DNA of 64,000 nt from Marinobacter sp. X15-166B (GCF_001752365.1 NZ_MEIY01000001.1:1561044-1625043); one strand, 5' to 3'. Numbered from the stretch's first letter, positions 1-9,500 are shown. The notes: generated by a model from the sequence alone, not told the origin. Numbers and translations: made by a program.

Positions 1-131
1 GTGCGGGCGGCGCAGACCACCCGGGCACCGGCTTCGGCGTAGGCCAGGGCAATGGCGCGACCAATGCCTTTGCCTGCCCCGGTAATCACGGCCACACTGC
101 CGGTCAGGCGGAAACGATCAATCAGGCTCAT
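1..131 (-). CDS. SDR-family oxidoreductase, N-terminal part (runs off the window)
   Basis: Read on the minus strand from an ATG at 131, preceded by an AAGGAG ribosome site 8 nt upstream. The 43 visible residues contain the Rossmann nucleotide-binding glycine motif ([14 protein letters not shown], about residues 14-27), diagnostic of short-chain dehydrogenases. It lies 20 bp behind hsaB and is surely in the same transcript. The catalytic Tyr-Lys is beyond the window, so the substrate cannot be inferred except that a steroid or steroid-derived acyl-CoA alcohol is likely from context. Confidence 0.85.
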   Translation of the reverse strand, partial: MSLIDRFRLTGSVAVITGAGKGIGRAIALAYAEAGARVVCAAR

Positions 132-151
132 GTCACACTCCTTCTTTCGCG

Positions 152-1153
152 TCAGGCGGTTTGCTCGGTTTTGTTGGTCTCGCCGCCGCCCCACAGGTCC
201 GGCAGACCGGGATCGGTGATCTTGATCAGGCGCTTGAGCAGAAATTTCAGGGCTTCGGTTTCACCGGCACCCAGCTGGTCAATCACCTGCTCCTCAACAG
301 CTTTGGCCAGAGCAATGTGCTGGACCGAGGCATCGCGGCCGTCAGCAGTGAGCACGTAACGGTCGTCACCGGCCTGGTTTACCCGCACCACCAGGTCGTA
401 TTCCTGCAGTTTGTCCATTTCCGCGCGGCTCACCGAACTGCCGGTGTAATCAACAAACCGGTTGATTTCTTCCAGGGTCAGATTGTCCTGAATACTGAGG
501 ACCGAGAGGATAAAAAACTGCTGCTCATCCAGTCGCTGACTCTGCAAGAGGTTGCGCAACGAGGCGACCAGTTGAAAATGGGCCCGTCCGGCCAGGTAGC
601 CCAGCAGATCTTCGGTGTAGCTGCACTCCGGAGTCGGGGTGGCACCAAGCTGAACGCCTTCCCGTGGTTTGCGGGCGGCCAGCGCATACTGGCCGCTCTG
701 GAAGGCCAGTGGCGGCAGGTCGGTTTTGTCAAAGTTGAGGACTTCGCCCACGAAAATCATGTGGTCACCGCCTTCGTACATAAAGGCCGTGCGACAGTTG
801 AAGCGGGCCGTGCAGTTCTTCAGCAACGGAATATTGTTGATGCCCGGATCCAGCTCCAGGCCTTTGAACTTGTCTTCCCCGCGGGACGCAAAACGCCCGG
901 ACAAGGCTTCCTGTTCGGTCGACAGGATATGTACGTTCCAGTGTTTGTTGTTGGTGAACGCCGACAGGCTCATGGCGGATTTGTCCAGACTCCACAACAC
1001 CATGGGTGGGTTCAGCGACACCGAGTTGAAACTGTTGGCGGTAATGCCAACGGGCTCGCCGTTCTCGGCCCGCGTGGTAATGATGGTGACGCCTGTGGTG
1101 AAGGTGCTCAGTGCCGAGCGAAATTCCCGGGGGTCGAAGCTGGCTTTGGCCAT
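152..1153 (-). CDS. hsaB: HsaB-like flavin reductase with C-terminal MarR-like domain
   Basis: 333 residues. Residues 1-165 are a flavin reductase (DIM6/NTAB) domain: [31 protein letters not shown] and [12 protein letters not shown] are its usual segments. It should supply reduced flavin to the HsaA oxygenase (4712-5902) for 4-hydroxylation of 3-HSA. Unlike the roughly 190-residue actinobacterial HsaB, it carries about 150 more residues with a winged-helix, MarR-like pattern (helices plus a wing near [11 protein letters not shown]). This is the architecture of the two-domain reductase C1 of 4-hydroxyphenylacetate hydroxylase, where the extra domain senses substrate. Start chosen at ATG 1153 because GAGGTG lies 7 nt upstream; an in-frame ATG at 1168 has no such site. 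A regulatory box lies 64 bp upstream. Confidence 0.85.
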   Translation of the reverse strand: MAKASFDPREFRSALSTFTTGVTIITTRAENGEPVGITANSFNSVSLNPPMVLWSLDKSAMSLSAFTNNKHWNVHILSTEQEALSGRFASRGEDKFKGLELDPGINNIPLLKNCTARFNCRTAFMYEGGDHMIFVGEVLNFDKTDLPPLAFQSGQYALAARKPREGVQLGATPTPECSYTEDLLGYLAGRAHFQLVASLRNLLQSQRLDEQQFFILSVLSIQDNLTLEEINRFVDYTGSSVSRAEMDKLQEYDLVVRVNQAGDDRYVLTADGRDASVQHIALAKAVEEQVIDQLGAGETEALKFLLKRLIKITDPGLPDLWGGGETNKTEQTA

Positions 1154-1217
1154 GGTGGTACACCTCATGTATGACTTGCTGGGTTAGCCTCAGTATCGGG
1201 GGCTCGCCGGCCCTGAA

Positions 1218-1235
1218 CATCGTCTCTATGGACTA
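1218..1235 (-). promoter_or_regulatory. 18-bp steroid-regulon box upstream of hsaB
   Basis: Minus strand reads TAGTCCATAGAGACGATG, matching the consensus TAGTCtnnnngGACGATG seen repeatedly in this window. It ends 64 bp before the hsaB start codon. Confidence 0.75.
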
Positions 1236-1281
1236 TCGACCGGTTGCCTGCAACTGCCCGTCGCTGACGGTTTTTTTTCGC

Positions 1282-1299
1282 CATCGTCTGAACAGACGA
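1282..1299 (-). promoter_or_regulatory. 18-bp steroid-regulon box, near-palindromic, between hsaB and aldehyde dehydrogenase
   Basis: Minus strand reads TCGTCTGTTCAGACGATG. The core CGTCTG-AA-CAGACG is a perfect inverted repeat around a 2-bp centre, so it also reads as a box on the plus strand, 74-76 bp before the gene at 1376. It probably serves both directions of this divergent promoter. Confidence 0.75.
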
Positions 1300-1375
1300 G
1301 GCGGCCTTGCAGAGGCGCTTCTAAGCTACCCCTATAGCCTGCAAATAATTCAAACAAAACAATAAGGAGAGCCCC

Positions 1376-2806
1376 ATGAGCGCTCAGTTGCGAACGCCGG
1401 AAGATTTGTCTGGGTTGTTAAAACAGCACCGAGCAGCAACAGACGGACAGGGCGCGGTTGATGTGGAGACGCGCAAACGCCGGCTCCAGGCGGTCATCGA
1501 CTTGCTGGTGGATCATCATCAGGAACTGTGCGCCGCCATGGCTGCCGATTTTGGCGGCCGCCCCATCGGTTTCAGTCTGATGAACGACATTCTGGGCTCT
1601 CTGGGGTCGCTCAAGTATGCCCGCGATCACCTGGAAGAATGGATGGGGCCGGAACCGCGGCAGGTGTTTACGCCCTACGACCAGATGGGGGCGCAGGCGT
1701 GGGTCCAGTATCAGCCCAAGGGCACCGTCGGCATTATCGGCACCTGGAACGCACCCATTTTCACCCTGTTCAGCCCGCTGGCCTCCGCGTTGTCGGCCGG
1801 TAACCGGGCGGTGCTCAAACCGTCGGAAGTGGTGCCGGAAACCGCGCGGGTGCTGGGGCGTATTATCGGAGAGTGCCTGGACCCCCTGGACGTGGCCGTG
1901 ATCACCGGCGGGGTAGAGATCGGCCAGGCCTTTGCCGGTATGCCGTTCGATCATCTGGTGTTTACCGGCAGTACTCAGGTGGGTAAGAAGATCATGCGGG
2001 CCGCCGCCGACAATCTGGTGCCCGTCACGTTGGAGCTGGGTGGAAAATCCCCGGCGATCATCGGCAGCAGTGCTGATATCCGTGAGGCCGCCCGCCGGCT
2101 GGCCATCGCAAAAGGCACCAACGGTGGTCAGTTGTGCATTTCCCCTGATCTGCTTTATGTGCCGGAGGCCGCCCGGGAGGAATTTCTGGAAGCCTTCTGT
2201 GACACCTACAGCACCTTGTATCCGACGATCGAGGGCAACCCAAATGTGGTGTCGGTGGTTAACGACCAGCATATGGCCCGCATTGACGGTTACGTGGCGC
2301 AGGCGCAGGAGGCCGGCGCAGAGCTTGTGCGCTGCCCGGATGTGCCTGTTCCGACACAAGGGCGCAAACGTCCCCTCAGCATTGTGATCAACCCGCCACT
2401 GACGGTGGACATCATGCGTGAGGAAATTTTCGGGCCGGCGCTGGTGTTGCTCACCTACAGCGATATCAACCACGTGGTTGCGGAAATCAACAGCGGTGAG
2501 CGTCCGCTGGCCCTGTATTACTTCGGTGAGGATGAGGCTGAACGGACATTTGTGCTGGAACACACCCGGTCCGGCGGGGTCACCCTCGACGATGCGCTGA
2601 TGCACGCCGCCATGGAGGACGCACCCTTTGGCGGCGTGGGCGCCTCAGGCATGGGCCATTACCACGGGCGCGAGGGCTTTGCCGAATTCAGCCATGCGCG
2701 CACCGTGTTCCGCAGTGCGCCGGTGGATCCGCGGGGCGAGTGGGGGCTGCTGCCGCCCTTCAGCGACCAGTTTGCCGCCATGATGGCCGCACAGGTCACA
2801 CGCTGA
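1376..2806 (+). CDS. Aldehyde dehydrogenase (coniferyl-aldehyde dehydrogenase-like)
   Basis: 476 residues, start ATG with AAGGAG 8 nt upstream. NAD(P)-dependent oxidation of an aldehyde to an acid. The class-3-type aldehyde dehydrogenase motifs are present: GIIGTWNAP near 120, FTGSTQVGK near 200, general base E220 in LELGGKSP and nucleophile C254 in GQLCISPD. It has no N-terminal signal. Because the window encodes two retro-aldolase modules that release a steroid aldehyde or ketone, this enzyme may oxidise the C22 aldehyde of a bile-acid-type side chain; that is inference from context. Aromatic or propionaldehyde substrates are alternatives. Expressed divergently from hsaB from the 1282 box. 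Confidence 0.85.
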   Translation: MSAQLRTPEDLSGLLKQHRAATDGQGAVDVETRKRRLQAVIDLLVDHHQELCAAMAADFGGRPIGFSLMNDILGSLGSLKYARDHLEEWMGPEPRQVFTPYDQMGAQAWVQYQPKGTVGIIGTWNAPIFTLFSPLASALSAGNRAVLKPSEVVPETARVLGRIIGECLDPLDVAVITGGVEIGQAFAGMPFDHLVFTGSTQVGKKIMRAAADNLVPVTLELGGKSPAIIGSSADIREAARRLAIAKGTNGGQLCISPDLLYVPEAAREEFLEAFCDTYSTLYPTIEGNPNVVSVVNDQHMARIDGYVAQAQEAGAELVRCPDVPVPTQGRKRPLSIVINPPLTVDIMREEIFGPALVLLTYSDINHVVAEINSGERPLALYYFGEDEAERTFVLEHTRSGGVTLDDALMHAAMEDAPFGGVGASGMGHYHGREGFAEFSHARTVFRSAPVDPRGEWGLLPPFSDQFAAMMAAQVTR

Positions 2807-2915
2807 CAAATCCAACAAAGGTGTCCCCGGCACGGCCGCCTGGTTGTGGCCGGGGGTTGCCGGTTTCGGTGACCGGCCCGGTGGCCGGACCACAAGTTCC
2901 GTCGGAGTTTTTCTT

Positions 2916-4589
2916 ATGTGGCAGTCCTTATTGCGCTTGACGATAGCCAGGCGACTGTTGTTCTGGGCTTTTCTTGCCAGTGCCTTGTTTTACAGTGCCG
3001 TGTTGCTGGGCTGGTATGGGTTGCAGTCCTCTCGCGACAGTCTCAGAGAGGTGTACCGCGAGCACCAGGCGGCGATGTTGCTGACCGTGGAGATGGACCA
3101 GTTACTGAGCCAGAACCGGCTGTTTGTCATGCTGGCCTTTCATTTTGACCCCAGGGGCAGGTTGTATCTCGCCCACAGTCGCCCCCTGTCCACCTATATC
3201 GAGCAGATTCGCAGCAACAGTGAGACGATTGAGGGGTTGCGCCGCCGGCTCATGGATGCCCCCATGACCGACGCCGAGCAGGCGTTGATGAAAGCGTTTG
3301 ACGAGCAGTATGACATCTGGCGGGAAGATCTGGAGGCCATGCTGGAGCTGCTGGAAATAGAGGATTTCGGTGAACTCGGAATGACCCTGTTTCTCCGGGT
3401 GGGCGCACCCGCAGGTGAGGCCGCCAGTGATGTTTTGGCGCAGCTGCTGGCCAGTCAGCGGCAAAAAACGGCGGCGGTCACCCTGGCGGCTGAACAGGAT
3501 TATGAACGCATCGTAGCCCTGTATGTGGGTTTGGCGGTGTTTGGCCTGATCGCCGGCACCCTGACCGGACTGGCCACCCTGCGCCGGCTTCGCCGCGGTT
3601 TTGCCCAGGTCACTGCGTCGGCTCGGGCGATTGCCGATGGGGATCTGGCCCGGCCATTACCGCCTGCAGGTGGCGATGAAATCGGTCAGCTACTGGAAGA
3701 ACAGGCACGAATGCAACGCGGCTTGCAGACTCTGATCGGGCAGATGCGCGCTCAGGTAGGCGTGCTGGGCCGGTCGGCTGAAACCCTGAAGGCCGATGCC
3801 CGTACCTCATCGGATCGCGCGCGCCAGCAATCGGATGCGCTGACCACCATATCGGCGGCGGTGGAAGAGCTGTCCGCTTCTATTGCAGAGGTCGGTGGTC
3901 ACGGTGAATCGACCCGGGGCATCGTCCAGCGTGCGGCCAATCATTCGCAAGAAAGCGAAGCCGCCATTACGCAGATGGTGGACGAAATGCTGGCCATGTC
4001 CACAGCGGTAACCGATACCGCAGAGCGCATGCAAGAGCTGGATGTTTTTTCCCGGCAAATTGACAGCGTCATTGGCGTCATCAACGAGGTTGCTGAACAG
4101 ACCAATCTGTTGTCACTCAACGCTGCGATTGAAGCCGCACGGGCCGGGGAGCATGGCCGCGGGTTTGCGGTGGTGGCCGGGGAGGTGCGCGGGCTTGCCC
4201 GGCGCACGTCGCAATCGACTGTGGAAATCACCGCAACGGTGCAACAGATCCAGCAGGCAACCCGCAGGGCGTTGACCGATATGCAGGACACCGTGACCAG
4301 GGTGGAGGCCGGTGTGGACAGCGCTCGTCACGCCCGCGTGGCCATCGCCGATATACGTGCCGGCACGGACGAGATTATCCGCGCCGTCAATGAAATCAGT
4401 GAGTTGCTCAACAGTCAGGCCCTGACCACCCGGGAGATCGCCGCTGAGGTGGAGAGTGTAACCGCAGGCGTGGTTGACATGTCTGGCAGTGCGGAGCGCA
4501 GCTCCGGCTCCGCTGAACGGCTGACGGAGCTGGCGGTGGAGCTGGAAGGGCAGGCGGCCCGGTTTCGCCTGACCGAACTCACGGTGTAA
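2916..4589 (+). CDS. Methyl-accepting chemotaxis protein
   Basis: 557 residues. TM1 at about 12-34, a periplasmic helical sensor of about 165 residues, TM2 at about 198-222, a HAMP segment to about 270, then the cytoplasmic coiled coil with the invariant hairpin ([18 protein letters not shown] then [12 protein letters not shown]) at about 390-425. No C-terminal CheR/CheB docking pentapeptide is seen. Start chosen at ATG 2916 with GGAG 8 nt upstream; longer in-frame starts would add a proline/glycine-rich stretch ahead of TM1. It follows the aldehyde dehydrogenase by 109 bp with no clear terminator, so a chemoreceptor is embedded in the steroid locus; ligand unknown, a steroid or degradation product is inferred. 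Confidence 0.9.
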   Translation: MWQSLLRLTIARRLLFWAFLASALFYSAVLLGWYGLQSSRDSLREVYREHQAAMLLTVEMDQLLSQNRLFVMLAFHFDPRGRLYLAHSRPLSTYIEQIRSNSETIEGLRRRLMDAPMTDAEQALMKAFDEQYDIWREDLEAMLELLEIEDFGELGMTLFLRVGAPAGEAASDVLAQLLASQRQKTAAVTLAAEQDYERIVALYVGLAVFGLIAGTLTGLATLRRLRRGFAQVTASARAIADGDLARPLPPAGGDEIGQLLEEQARMQRGLQTLIGQMRAQVGVLGRSAETLKADARTSSDRARQQSDALTTISAAVEELSASIAEVGGHGESTRGIVQRAANHSQESEAAITQMVDEMLAMSTAVTDTAERMQELDVFSRQIDSVIGVINEVAEQTNLLSLNAAIEAARAGEHGRGFAVVAGEVRGLARRTSQSTVEITATVQQIQQATRRALTDMQDTVTRVEAGVDSARHARVAIADIRAGTDEIIRAVNEISELLNSQALTTREIAAEVESVTAGVVDMSGSAERSSGSAERLTELAVELEGQAARFRLTELTV

Positions 4590-4617
4590 ACCGGCAACCC
4601 GATGGATCGCCGATTCC

Positions 4618-4635
4618 TAGTCCGGTTTGACGATG
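4618..4635 (+). promoter_or_regulatory. 18-bp steroid-regulon box upstream of hsaA
   Basis: TAGTCCGGTTTGACGATG, 76 bp before the hsaA ATG. A -10-like GATAAT lies 20 bp downstream at 4656-4661, which would place the box over the -35 region. Confidence 0.75.
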
Positions 4636-4711
4636 AGTGGCTGACAGGGGGGCCCGATAATCGCAGATAGCCGCTGAAAATAACTTTTGCGAAATCCCCT
4701 GGAGAACAAAC

Positions 4712-5902
4712 ATGGCTATCACTCATCACAAAACCGAACACGAACGCGAGCTGATTGAACGGGCCCGCAAGTTGATTCCCTCGCTGAAAGCACGCACCGC
4801 CCAGGCTGACCGTGATCTCAGAATTCCCGATGAGACCATTGCCGACATGCAGGAAGCCGGCTTGTTCAAGGCTATGCAACCCAAACGCCATGGGGGATAC
4901 GAAGTAGACCCGCGTACTTTTTTCGAGATTCAGATGGCGCTCGCCGAAGGCTGCATGTCGACCGCCTGGGTGTACGGAGTGATGGGTGTGCATCCCTGGC
5001 AGCTGGCCCGCTACCCTGCGCAAGCCCAGCAGGACGTCTGGGGTGAGGATCAGAACACTCTGATCGGTTCGACCTACATGCCGGTTGCCAAAATCACCCC
5101 GGTTGAAGGCGGCTACCGCATCAGTGGGCGCTGGGGGTTCTCCAGCGGCAGCGAGCATTGCAAGTGGACCCTGCTCGGCGGCATCTTGCCGGCGGATGAG
5201 AATGGTGAGGGGCAGGAGCACGGCACCTTCCTGGTCCCCATTTCCGATTATCGGATCGAGCGCAACTGGGATGTGCTGGGTCTGCGCGGCACCGGCAGTC
5301 ACGACATCATAGTCGACGACGCCTTTGTACCGGCGCACCGGGTGCAGCGCACCAACAACAGCTCACCGGAAGCCACCCCGGGGCTGGAAGAAAACACCAA
5401 CCCGATCTTTGCGATCCCCTTCGCCCAGGTGTTTACCCGGGCGGTGTCCACCTCCGCCCTGGGGGCGTTGCAGGGTGCCATCAATGAGTTCCGTGAAAAC
5501 GCCGCCAAGCATATCGGCAAGCACGGTGCCAGGACCGCTGAAGATCCGGTCGCCCAGGACGCGGTGGCAGACGCCATCATCACCCTCGATATGCTCAAGC
5601 TGGTGTTGCACCGTAATTACGACGATCTTCTGGAAACCGCCAATAACGGTGAATTGCCGGATGTGGAAACCCGGTTGCTGTACCGGTATCAATCCGCCTA
5701 CGTGACCAACACCTGCGCGGAAAAAATCAACGCCCTGCTTCGCTGCATGGCAGCCTCGGGCCTGTATAAGACCAACCCGGTAGAGCGGATTTTCCGTGAC
5801 GTGCATCAGGCCCGTGGCCACATTGCCAATAACGTGGCGGCCTATGGCCGTGCCTTCGGAACGGTCCAGCTGGGCTTGCCCAACCCTGACCCGTACGTAT
5901 AA
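4712..5902 (+). CDS. hsaA: 3-HSA hydroxylase, oxygenase component HsaA
   Basis: 396 residues, the usual length of HsaA. Flavin-dependent monooxygenase of the acyl-CoA dehydrogenase fold that converts 3-hydroxy-9,10-seconandrosta-1,3,5(10)-triene-9,17-dione (3-HSA) to the catechol 3,4-DHSA using reduced flavin from HsaB. Recognised by the group-D hydroxylase features GLFKAMQPKRHGGYEVD, SGRWGFSSGSEHCKW, LGLRGTGSHDI and the C-terminal RDVHQARGHIANN. Start ATG has CTGGAG 8 nt upstream. First gene of the unit hsaA-kstD-SDR-kshB. Its reductase is encoded separately at 152-1153, behind its own box. Confidence 0.92.
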   Translation: MAITHHKTEHERELIERARKLIPSLKARTAQADRDLRIPDETIADMQEAGLFKAMQPKRHGGYEVDPRTFFEIQMALAEGCMSTAWVYGVMGVHPWQLARYPAQAQQDVWGEDQNTLIGSTYMPVAKITPVEGGYRISGRWGFSSGSEHCKWTLLGGILPADENGEGQEHGTFLVPISDYRIERNWDVLGLRGTGSHDIIVDDAFVPAHRVQRTNNSSPEATPGLEENTNPIFAIPFAQVFTRAVSTSALGALQGAINEFRENAAKHIGKHGARTAEDPVAQDAVADAIITLDMLKLVLHRNYDDLLETANNGELPDVETRLLYRYQSAYVTNTCAEKINALLRCMAASGLYKTNPVERIFRDVHQARGHIANNVAAYGRAFGTVQLGLPNPDPYV

Positions 5903-5977
5903 GGCATTGCCGCTGCGTCGGAGACGCGGCCCAGCGGCCCAACACTTTCCCATTCCGTGACTGAAACAGGTGTATAC

Positions 5978-7693
5978 ATGGCCGGTAAGAGTGAATTCAA
6001 TGCGGATTACGATCTGGTGGTCGTGGGTTCAGGTGCAGGCGCCATGACCTCGGCGGTAACGGCCGCCGCGAACGGCCTGCGTGTGCTGGTGATCGAAAAA
6101 ACCGGTGAATACGGGGGCACGTCGGCCCTGTCGGGTGGTGGCATCTGGATTCCCTGCAACCCCCACTTCAAGGCAATCGGTGGTAAAGACAGCCCGGAAA
6201 AAGTCTGGACCTACCTGAAAAATGCCATTGGCGAGGATATCGACGAGCCCCGGGTGCGGGCGTACATCGACAAAGCGCCGGAAATGATCGAGTGGCTGGA
6301 AAAAAACTCCCGGGTGCGTTACGCCGTCGCCGACAAATACCCCGATTACTACATGCACCTTGAGGGCGCCCTGGAGGGCGGCCGCACCCTGGATCCGGAG
6401 CTGTTCGACCTGTCGGTGCTGGACGGTGAGCTGGCCAGACTCCGTCAGGGCTCACGGGGCAACATGTTGATGGGCAAGATCGCCTGGACGGCCCGTCAGG
6501 CCCATGTCGCCATGTCCAAATCCCGTGGCTGGCGGCTGATGATCCTCTGGATGATGTTGCGCTACAAACTCGATTTCCGGTGGCGCAAGAAAACCGGAGA
6601 GCAGCGTGACCGGCGTACCGCATTGGGTAACGCCCTGGTGGCCAGTTTACGGGCGTCGCTGATGGACCGTGATGTGCCCTTATGGTTAAACACCAACTTT
6701 GTCGAGCTGATCGAAGAGCAGGGTCGGGTCAGCGGTGTGGTGGTCGAGCGTGACGGCCAGCAGCAGCGGATTCGTGCCCACAAGGGGGTGGTTCTGGCGG
6801 CGGGAGGGTTCGAGCAAAACCCGGCCCTGCGGGAAAAATACCTGCCCAAACCCAACAAGGTAAACTGGAGCACCACCCCGGAAGGGGCCAACACCGGCGC
6901 CGCATTGGAAGCCGGGCAAAAACTGGGAGCAGCCACCGCCTTGCTCGACTGGGCCTGGTGGACGCCTTCGTTTCTGGTGCCCGGTGAAACCAAAGCACGC
7001 GGCGTATTTGCCGAACGGGCGTTCCCCGGTGCCATTGTGGTGAACGGTTTGGGGCAGCGTTTTGTCAACGAGGCCGCTCCCTATCTTGAATTTGTCACTG
7101 CGATGTACGCCGATAACGACAAAACCGGGGGCAAATCCATCCCCGCCTGGGTGATATTCGACGCCAAATTCCGGTTCAACTACGCCATGGGTCCGCTGAT
7201 GCCCGCGCAGATCATGCCGGACAGCCGCTTGCGCAAAGAGTGGCTCAATGAGCTTTACTACAAAGCGGACACCCTGGACCAACTGGCCGGCAAGATTGGC
7301 GTGGACGCCGCCGGTCTGCAGGCCACGGTGGGCAACATGAATCGCTATGCTCAAACCGGGGTCGATGAAGAGTTTGATCGCGGTGGCAACCCTTTCGACC
7401 GCTATTACGGCGACAGCAATGTAAGCCCGAACCCCTGTCTGGCGCCGGTTGCCAAAGGCCCGTTTTACGCCATGCCCATTCAGGCCGGTGATATCGGCAC
7501 CAAGGGGGGCTTGTTGACCAACGAGCGCGCCCAGGTACTCAAACCGGACGGGCAGGTGATTGCCGGTCTGTACGCGATTGGCAACACCTCGGCGTCGGTG
7601 ATGGGCACCACCTATCCCGGTGCCGGTGGCACCCTGGGGCCTGCCATGACCTTCGGTTACATTGCTGCGCTGGATGCGGCTGCACAAAACTGA
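5978..7693 (+). CDS. kstD: 3-ketosteroid delta1-dehydrogenase
   Basis: 571 residues. FAD flavoprotein introducing the C1-C2 double bond into 3-keto-4-ene steroids. The N-terminal dinucleotide fold (VVVGSGAGAMTSA, residues about 13-25) and the substrate-domain start GGTSALSGGGIWIP are visible. Near the C-terminus TYPGAGGTLGPAMTFGY carries Y546 and G550, with the Tyr-x3-Gly spacing of the catalytic Y487/G491 pair of Rhodococcus KstD1. Start ATG 5978 chosen over an upstream GTG at 5957 because AGGTG precedes it. Together with KshAB it triggers ring B opening. A second, divergent KstD-like protein is encoded at 59742-61220. Confidence 0.93.
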   Translation: MAGKSEFNADYDLVVVGSGAGAMTSAVTAAANGLRVLVIEKTGEYGGTSALSGGGIWIPCNPHFKAIGGKDSPEKVWTYLKNAIGEDIDEPRVRAYIDKAPEMIEWLEKNSRVRYAVADKYPDYYMHLEGALEGGRTLDPELFDLSVLDGELARLRQGSRGNMLMGKIAWTARQAHVAMSKSRGWRLMILWMMLRYKLDFRWRKKTGEQRDRRTALGNALVASLRASLMDRDVPLWLNTNFVELIEEQGRVSGVVVERDGQQQRIRAHKGVVLAAGGFEQNPALREKYLPKPNKVNWSTTPEGANTGAALEAGQKLGAATALLDWAWWTPSFLVPGETKARGVFAERAFPGAIVVNGLGQRFVNEAAPYLEFVTAMYADNDKTGGKSIPAWVIFDAKFRFNYAMGPLMPAQIMPDSRLRKEWLNELYYKADTLDQLAGKIGVDAAGLQATVGNMNRYAQTGVDEEFDRGGNPFDRYYGDSNVSPNPCLAPVAKGPFYAMPIQAGDIGTKGGLLTNERAQVLKPDGQVIAGLYAIGNTSASVMGTTYPGAGGTLGPAMTFGYIAALDAAAQN

Positions 7694-7703
7694 GGAAGAC
7701 ACC

Positions 7704-8456
7704 ATGAGCCACAGACTGACCGGAAAAGTTGCCATTGTGACCGGTGCCGCCAGCGGCATGGGCGAAGCCATCGCGCGGCGTTTTGTCAAAGAAGGCGCGC
7801 GGGTACTGATGTCTGACCGGAACGACAGTGATGGCCCGCGTATCGCCGAAGAAATCGGCGCGCTGTTTGTGCGCCACGACGTCACTGACCCCGAAGGCTG
7901 GCAGCAGGTGGTGAGCACCGCTGTGCGTGAGCTGGGTGGTCTGGACATTCTGGTGAACAACGCCGGTATCCTGATCCCGGGGGATATCGAGCAGGCCAGT
8001 TACGACGACTGGAAACGCTTGCTGACGGTGAACGCGGACAGCGTCTTTCTCGGCTGCAAGGCTGCCATCGCAGTCATGAAGCAGGGCGGCGGCGCCATCG
8101 TCAATATGTCGTCCATCGCCGCGCTGGCGGGCAAGGACGATTACGTCGCCTATGGGGCCAGCAAGGGGGCCGTAGCCGCATTGACGCGGGCCGTGGCCGC
8201 CGACTGCCGCCGCAAGCGTTATCGCATCCGCTGCAACTCGGTGCACCCTGATGGGGTGCTGACACCGATGACCCGGGCGGTGTACCCCGAAGGCATTGAT
8301 CCCGAGATGCTGACCATCGATAAAGACCCCATGAACCGTGCCTGCCGACCGGACGATGTCGCCGACGCTGTACTCTATCTGGCCTCGGAGGAAGCCCGGG
8401 CGGTCAATGGTATCGAGCTGCGCATCGACAGCGGCCAATTTGTAATGAGTATCTGA
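7704..8456 (+). CDS. SDR, 3beta/17beta-hydroxysteroid dehydrogenase-like
   Basis: 250 residues. NAD-binding motif TGAASGMG at 13-20, NNAG at 85-88, catalytic Y150 and K154 with the serine in NMSS (136-137). Long shared segments with Comamonas testosteroni 3beta/17beta-HSD as I recall it (FVRHDV, NNAGILxPGD, NSxHPDG..TPM) support oxidation or reduction of a 3- or 17-hydroxyl on the steroid nucleus. Start at ATG 7704 after GAGGAAG; 10 bp after kstD and 1 bp before kshB, so translationally linked. Substrate position (3, 7, 12 or 17) cannot be settled from sequence. Confidence 0.85.
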   Translation: MSHRLTGKVAIVTGAASGMGEAIARRFVKEGARVLMSDRNDSDGPRIAEEIGALFVRHDVTDPEGWQQVVSTAVRELGGLDILVNNAGILIPGDIEQASYDDWKRLLTVNADSVFLGCKAAIAVMKQGGGAIVNMSSIAALAGKDDYVAYGASKGAVAALTRAVAADCRRKRYRIRCNSVHPDGVLTPMTRAVYPEGIDPEMLTIDKDPMNRACRPDDVADAVLYLASEEARAVNGIELRIDSGQFVMSI

Positions 8457-8457
8457 T

Positions 8458-9492
8458 ATGAGCACATCCAATTATCATACGCTGAGGGTGGCTGCGGTCA
8501 TTCAGGAAACCCACGACGCCTGTTCGTTCGAATTCGACCTGCCGGAGGCGTTGGCGTCGGAGTTCAAGTACCGGCCCGGTCAGTTTTTGACCCTGCGCAT
8601 TCCCTGGCAGGACGACTGGCTGCCCCGGTGTTATTCATTGTCCAGCTCGCCGTTTGAAAACGAGCGCATGCGGGTGACCGTCAAACGGGTGGATGATGGC
8701 CGCGGGTCTAACTGGCTGTGCGACACCATCAAAAGTGGCGATACGGTGCAGGTGCTCAAACCAGCCGGGGTATTTGTTCCCAAGGATCTGAACGAGGATT
8801 TCCTGCTGTTTGCCGGAGGCAGCGGTGTCACCCCGGTATTGTCGATACTGCGCTCGGCGCTGACCCAGGGCCAGGGACGCGTGCGGCTGTTGTACGCCAA
8901 CCGGGACGAGCAGTCGGTGATCTTCCGGGACTTTCTCCGGGAGCTCGCGGCCGAGTTTCCCGAACGGCTGCAGGTGATCCACTGGCTGGACTCGGTACAG
9001 GGGCACACCTCGCCACGGCAGCTGGCCCCGCTGGCTGAGGGTTTTGCGGGCGCCCAGGTGTTTGTCTGCGGCCCCGAACCCTTCATGCAGTGCGTCGAAC
9101 AGGCCATGAAACTGGCCGGAGTGAGCGGCAAATCGGTGCATGTGGAACGCTTCGTCTCATTGCCGGGCGAGAGCAAAACCCACATCGAGACGGTGGTGGA
9201 ACACGAAGGCTCCACCGCCACCCACCTGACGGTCGAACTCGACGGGGAAACCCGTGAGATTGAGTGTGAAACGGGGGAAGTGCTGCTGGCGGCGATGCAA
9301 CGGGAAGGTATGAAGCCCCCGCACTCCTGTCTGGTCGGCTCCTGTGCCACCTGTATGTGTACCCTGGTGTCGGGCGATGTGGATCTGCTCGCCAATGAAG
9401 CTCTGGATCGCGACGAGCTGGCCGAAGGCTGGACACTGGCCTGTCAGGCGGTGGCCACCAGTGACCGGGTACACCTGAAATTCCCTGATTAG
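8458..9492 (+). CDS. kshB: 3-ketosteroid 9alpha-hydroxylase reductase KshB
   Basis: 344 residues. Ferredoxin-reductase type electron transfer protein: FAD-binding RCYSLSS near 58-64, NAD-binding FAGGSGVTPVLSI near 120, and a C-terminal plant-type 2Fe-2S domain with C291-x4-C296-x2-C299-x29-C329. It passes electrons from NADH to the Rieske oxygenase KshA, which 9alpha-hydroxylates the steroid. No KshA is in the window, so the oxygenase must be encoded elsewhere. Phenylacetyl-CoA or other class IA-like oxygenase reductases share this architecture; linkage to kstD and hsaA favours KshB. Confidence 0.85.
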   Translation: MSTSNYHTLRVAAVIQETHDACSFEFDLPEALASEFKYRPGQFLTLRIPWQDDWLPRCYSLSSSPFENERMRVTVKRVDDGRGSNWLCDTIKSGDTVQVLKPAGVFVPKDLNEDFLLFAGGSGVTPVLSILRSALTQGQGRVRLLYANRDEQSVIFRDFLRELAAEFPERLQVIHWLDSVQGHTSPRQLAPLAEGFAGAQVFVCGPEPFMQCVEQAMKLAGVSGKSVHVERFVSLPGESKTHIETVVEHEGSTATHLTVELDGETREIECETGEVLLAAMQREGMKPPHSCLVGSCATCMCTLVSGDVDLLANEALDRDELAEGWTLACQAVATSDRVHLKFPD

Positions 9493-9500
9493 TCCTCCCG

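Noticed and set aside
8458..9492. Considered as a phenylacetyl-CoA epoxidase reductase (PaaE)
   Set aside because: Same architecture, but no paa genes nearby and direct linkage to kstD and hsaA; KshB is the better call.
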